A DNA stretch of 8,848 nt from an uncultured beta proteobacterium (GTDB lineage: Bacteria > Pseudomonadota > Gammaproteobacteria > Burkholderiales > Rhodocyclaceae). The notes under the pieces were generated by a model, which was not told where the DNA came from, searched no databases, and saw only the letters and a list, made by a program, of their open reading frames with translations. Made by a program: the position numbers and the translations under genes. Positions 5,387 to 8,848 of the stretch are shown in pieces; position 1 is the stretch's first letter; each line of letters opens with the position of its first letter. The stretch lies in contig CAIWVX010000350.1 of the NCBI GenBank assembly GCA_903916205.1, positions 1 through 8,848 on the forward strand. Direction: 5' to 3'.

Positions 5387-8179
5387 TCAATGCGCCTCGT
5401 CCCAGTTGGCACCGACACCGACTTCGACGGCGAGCGGTACGCGCAATGTGCCTATTTGGGTCATGTGCGGTGGCAGTTCGATACGCACGCGAGACAATTC
5501 ATCGTCCGGTACTTCGAGAATCAGTTCATCGTGCACCTGCATGATCAAGCGGGATTTCAGGTTTTCGCGGTCGATCCAGTGTTGAACCGCGATCATTGCC
5601 AGCTTAATGAGATCGGCCGCCGTGCCTTGCATTGGCGCGTTGATGGCGGCACGTTCAGCGCCCTGCCGCCGGCCAGCTTGGGCGGCACGGATTTCCGGTA
5701 GCCACAGGCGACGTCCGAAGACGGTCTCGACGTAGCCGAGACTTTTTGCTGTGTTGCGGGTGTCTTCCATGTAACGGGCCACCCCCGGATAGCGCGCAAA
5801 GTAGCGCTCGATGTAGGCTTGAGCGGCGCTGCGTTCGAGGCCAAGTTGACGAGCTAGGCCAAAAGCACTCATGCCGTAGATCAGTCCGAAATTGATGGTT
5901 TTGGCGACGCGTCGTTGATCCGAACCGACTTCAATGGGTGTGATGCCAAAAATTTCAGCCGCCGTAGCGCGGTGCACGTCTTCTCCCTGAGCGAAGGCTT
6001 CAAGCAAGCGAGCGTCTTCCGAGAGGTGGGCCATAATGCGCAGTTCGATTTGCGAATAGTCAGCAGAAACAATATGGCTGTTGGGCGGCGCAATAAAGGC
6101 GGCGCGAATACGTCGCCCTTCGGCACTCCGCACGGGAATATTCTGCAAATTAGGGTCGCTTGAGGCGAGTCGTCCAGTCACGGCCACGGCTTGCGCGTAA
6201 CTGGTATGTACGCGCCCCGTTTCTGCGTTGACCATTTTCGGCAGCTTGTCGGTGTAGGTGCCTTTAAGTTTAGCGAGTTGACGTGATTCAAGCAGCAGCT
6301 TGGGCAGCGGGTAGTCGAGCGCCAGTTCAGAAAGCACTTCTTCATCGGTTGACGGCGTGCCGGACGGGGTTTTTTTCTTAACCGGCAGGCCAAGTTTGAC
6401 GAACAAGATTTCCGCTAATTGCTTCGGTGAATTAACGTTGAACGGTTGCCCGGCGGCTTCGTGCGCAAGAATTTCAAGTTCCATCAAGCGCTTGCCCAGT
6501 TCGTTACTTTGTTGCGCCAATAGCGCTGAATCAATCAGTACGCCAGTACGTTCCATGCGGAACAAAATCTCCCGAACAGGAATTTCGATCTCGCTGTAGA
6601 TTCGCGTTAATCCTTGATTGGCGGTGATCTGCGGATACAGTCGCTGGTGCAGACGCAGACATAAATCAGAGTCTTCAGCACCGTATTCGGCGGCTTGGGC
6701 AATGTCCACCTGATTGAAACCGATCTGGCTGGCTCCCTTGCCGCACAATTGCTCGAAAGAAATAGTCGGCAACCCGAGGTGGCGCAAGGCCAGTTGGCCG
6801 AGGTCGTGGCCGCGAACGCCTTCTTTGCCGGCTTCAAGTACGTAAGATTGCAGCAGCGTGTCGTGAGCCACGCCAGCGAGGGCGATGCCGTGATTAGCGA
6901 AAACATGCTGGTCGTATTTGAGGTTCTGCCCAATCTTGGCGTGCTGCGGAGCTTCTAACCAGGGTTTGAGCCGCATCAAGACCTGTGCGCAGGGTAATTG
7001 TGACGGAGCGCCCGCGTAATCATGGGCCAGAGGCAGGTAAGCCGCCTCGCCGGGAGCGACCGCAAAGGAGAGACCAACCAGACGCGCAGCAAAGGGATCA
7101 AGGCGGGTGGTCTCGGTGTCGAGTGCGGTCAGCGTGGACGTTTCAATTTTTTGCAGCCAAAGATCGAAACTGGCCCAGTCGAGAATCGTCGTGTAACCAA
7201 CTCGGTGCGCGCCGTTGTCGGCTAAAAGATCGGTAGACATTTCGCGCGCTGGCGTGGCCGGGCTCGTGCTGAAAAGCGAGGTATCGAGCACCGGGAGGGA
7301 GGCGGCGACATGGGTTTCGACGCTAGCACTTTGCACTTCCCGCAGCCATGATCTCATTTCATAGCGGGTGAACAGTTCGGTCAGCCGTTCACGATTCATC
7401 GGTTGTGGCGTGAGCTCGCTTAGCGGCAGCGGCAGTTCAAGATCGCAACGTACGGTAACCAGCTTGCGTCCGAGTGGCAAAAAGTCGAGCGACTGGCGCA
7501 GGTTTTCGCCAACTACCCCGCCGATGTCCGCCGCAGCGGCGATCACGCCGTTGAGCGACCCGTACTGGTTGAGCCACTTGACGGCGGTTTTCGGGCCGAC
7601 TTTGGCGACGCCCGGAACATTATCGACGGTGTCACCGACCAGCGTCAGGTAATCGACGATGCGATTGGGGGGAACGCCAAATTTGGTCAACACACCGGCT
7701 TCATCAAGCGTCTCGTTGCTCATGGTATTAACCAGCGTGATTAGCGGATCGACCAATTGAGCGAGATCCTTGTCTCCGGTTGAGACGATCACTTTGATGC
7801 CTTGTGCCGACGCCTGACGGGCCAGCGTACCGATCACGTCGTCGGCCTCAACGCCGTCGACCATCAGAATCGGCCAGCCCAAAGCAGCGACACCGCTGTG
7901 GATCGGTTCAATCTGGCGTACTAAATCATCAGGCATTGGCGGGCGATTGGCTTTGTAGTCTGGGTACCAGTCATCACGAAAGGTCTTGCCCTTGGCGTCG
8001 AAGACGCAGACCTTGTAAGCTATATCTTGCGCCTTGTGATCACTATCCAGACGACGTAGCATATTGAGTACGCCATAAATGGCACCGGTCGGCTCTCCAA
8101 GCGTATTACGCAAGTCTGGCATGGCGTGAAAAGCGCGGTAAAGATAAGATGAACCATCAACCAGCAGCAGAGTAGGCAT
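5387..8179 (-). CDS. polA: DNA polymerase I
   Basis: The protein is 930 residues (E. coli 928) and carries all three activities. The 5' nuclease occupies about residues 1-280 (VDGSSYLYRAFHA with D8, VEADDVIG, STGDKDLAQLV, VGDTVDNVPGV). The 3'-5' exonuclease, about 330-520, keeps all metal ligands: D354 and E356 in DTET, D423 in NLKYDQ, and Y499 and D503 in YGAEDSD, so proofreading should work. The polymerase domain has motif A SADYSQIELR with catalytic D707, the O-helix RRVAKTINFGLIYG with F764, and motif C VHDE with D884-E885. It fills gaps in excision repair and removes Okazaki primers. The chosen ATG (8179) gives MPTLLLVDGSSYLYRAF, matching the family N-terminus. An in-frame ATG 18 codons upstream (8233) would overlap the divergent LOG gene and adds residues without family support. 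No good Shine-Dalgarno precedes 8179. Confidence 0.97.
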   Translation of the reverse strand: MPTLLLVDGSSYLYRAFHAMPDLRNTLGEPTGAIYGVLNMLRRLDSDHKAQDIAYKVCVFDAKGKTFRDDWYPDYKANRPPMPDDLVRQIEPIHSGVAALGWPILMVDGVEADDVIGTLARQASAQGIKVIVSTGDKDLAQLVDPLITLVNTMSNETLDEAGVLTKFGVPPNRIVDYLTLVGDTVDNVPGVAKVGPKTAVKWLNQYGSLNGVIAAAADIGGVVGENLRQSLDFLPLGRKLVTVRCDLELPLPLSELTPQPMNRERLTELFTRYEMRSWLREVQSASVETHVAASLPVLDTSLFSTSPATPAREMSTDLLADNGAHRVGYTTILDWASFDLWLQKIETSTLTALDTETTRLDPFAARLVGLSFAVAPGEAAYLPLAHDYAGAPSQLPCAQVLMRLKPWLEAPQHAKIGQNLKYDQHVFANHGIALAGVAHDTLLQSYVLEAGKEGVRGHDLGQLALRHLGLPTISFEQLCGKGASQIGFNQVDIAQAAEYGAEDSDLCLRLHQRLYPQITANQGLTRIYSEIEIPVREILFRMERTGVLIDSALLAQQSNELGKRLMELEILAHEAAGQPFNVNSPKQLAEILFVKLGLPVKKKTPSGTPSTDEEVLSELALDYPLPKLLLESRQLAKLKGTYTDKLPKMVNAETGRVHTSYAQAVAVTGRLASSDPNLQNIPVRSAEGRRIRAAFIAPPNSHIVSADYSQIELRIMAHLSEDARLLEAFAQGEDVHRATAAEIFGITPIEVGSDQRRVAKTINFGLIYGMSAFGLARQLGLERSAAQAYIERYFARYPGVARYMEDTRNTAKSLGYVETVFGRRLWLPEIRAAQAGRRQGAERAAINAPMQGTAADLIKLAMIAVQHWIDRENLKSRLIMQVHDELILEVPDDELSRVRIELPPHMTQIGTLRVPLAVEVGVGANWDEAH

Positions 8180-8205
8180 ATTTTTTAGACTGAAAAAGGC
8201 ACGAA
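8180..8205. promoter_or_regulatory. 26-base divergent spacer between polA and the LOG-family gene
   Basis: Only 26 bases separate the two start codons. This is too short for two sigma-70 promoters, so promoter elements for each gene must lie inside the other's coding sequence. On the plus strand AAGG (8196-8199) is the ribosome binding site for the gene at 8206, and TATTTT (8179-8184) could be a -10 element without a good -35. On the minus strand I see only poor hexamer matches upstream of polA. Confidence 0.4.
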
Positions 8206-8848
8206 ATGAACGAAAAAACAAAGATACCCCCATCGGCTGATCTAAGTGCCACGAAGTTTGCCGTGTCGCAAGAAGCCTGGCGGGTTTTCGGCATTATGTC
8301 AGAGTTCGTCGAAGCGACGCAGCGGCTATCGGACATCCGTCCGGCGGTGTCAATTTTTGGCAGTGCTCGGACGCTGCCCGGATCGCCTAATTACGTATTG
8401 GCCGAAGTGATTGCCCGTCAGCTTTCTGACGCTGGCTTTTCGGTGATTTCCGGTGGTGGCCCCGGCATCATGGAAGCGGTCAATAAAGGCGCTTTTCATG
8501 GTAAATCACCCAGTGTTGGACTTAACATCCAGTTGCCGCATGAGCAGACGACCAATGAGTATCAGGATATTTCGCAAACTTTTCGCCATTTTTTCGCCCG
8601 CAAATACATGTTTGTTCGTTTCGCCAATGCCTATGTGGTGCTTCCCGGAGGTTTTGGTACGCTTGATGAATTGCTCGAAGCACTGACGCTGATCCAGACC
8701 GGCAAGAGTCGGCGAATCCCCATTATTCTCGTCCATGAACCCTTCTGGCGCGGCCTGATTGACTGGTTCCGCACCACGTTGGTCGAAGAGAACCTCATTT
8801 CAGCCGACGACCTTGATTTGATTCAAATTATCGACAAGCCCGAAGATA
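8206..8848 (+). CDS. LOG/TIGR00730-family Rossmann-fold protein, 3' end missing
   Basis: The gene runs off the right edge with 214 codons visible; relatives are about 230-250 residues, so most of the protein is present. It has the two diagnostic motifs of the family once labelled lysine decarboxylase: SGGGPGIMEAVNKGA (82-96) and PGGFGTLDE (147-155). The family's catalytic pair is present as R132 (FFARKYM) and E155. Studied members cleave the N-glycosidic bond of nucleoside 5'-monophosphates: cytokinin ribotides in the plant LOG enzymes, purine or pyrimidine nucleotides in PpnN. The substrate here cannot be read from the sequence. The N-terminal extension (SQEAWRVFGIMSEFVEATQRL) is typical of a longer proteobacterial subgroup. 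The ATG at 8206 has AAGG six bases upstream and keeps that conserved segment, whereas starting at the ATG at 8296 would lose part of it. Confidence 0.92.
   Translation, partial: MNEKTKIPPSADLSATKFAVSQEAWRVFGIMSEFVEATQRLSDIRPAVSIFGSARTLPGSPNYVLAEVIARQLSDAGFSVISGGGPGIMEAVNKGAFHGKSPSVGLNIQLPHEQTTNEYQDISQTFRHFFARKYMFVRFANAYVVLPGGFGTLDELLEALTLIQTGKSRRIPIILVHEPFWRGLIDWFRTTLVEENLISADDLDLIQIIDKPED

Noticed and set aside
8180..8233. An upstream in-frame ATG giving polA an 18-residue N-terminal extension
   Set aside because: The extension would overlap the divergent LOG-family start, has no match to known Pol I N-termini, and the ATG at 8179 gives the expected MPTLLLVDGSS start.

Overview
The window is an ordinary bacterial chromosomal segment with dense protein-coding genes, moderate GC and short intergenic gaps. 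The family versions present (a succinate/acetate-type CoA-transferase, RppH, Uup, GluQRS, a proofreading-competent DNA polymerase I and a long-N-terminus LOG/TIGR00730 protein) point to a Gram-negative proteobacterium. A betaproteobacterium, perhaps Rhodocyclales- or Nitrosomonadales-like, is my best guess. This is inferred from protein style and gene content, not from a marker gene.

Layout, left to right. A CoA-transferase gene enters truncated at the left edge and ends at 1447, followed by a strong intrinsic terminator (1489-1516). An AT-richer 248-base gap with a repeat-rich candidate promoter leads into rppH (1696-2187). The next gap (2188-2426) is not plain spacer. It appears to hold the 3' ends of two broken genes facing away from each other: a short minus-strand tail (about 2228-2293) and the C-terminal end of a peroxiredoxin on the plus strand (about 2289-2417). 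They meet near position 2290. uup (2427-4352) starts 9 bases after the peroxiredoxin remnant. A 56-base spacer with a 9-bp hairpin separates uup from gluQRS (4409-5371). gluQRS runs convergently into polA (minus strand, 8179 down to 5387) with 15 bases between stop codons. polA is divergent from a LOG-family gene (8206 to the right edge, truncated) with only 26 bases between start codons.

Functional themes. The plus-strand genes rppH, uup and gluQRS all touch RNA or translation: mRNA 5'-end decapping, an ABC-F ribosome-associated ATPase, and glutamylation of queuosine in tRNA(Asp). polA does gap filling and Okazaki fragment processing. The LOG-family gene probably encodes a nucleoside-monophosphate phosphoribohydrolase. 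I found no phage, insertion sequence, CRISPR array, tRNA or rRNA, and nothing that looks like a new multi-gene system. The most notable item is the apparent deletion scar between rppH and uup.
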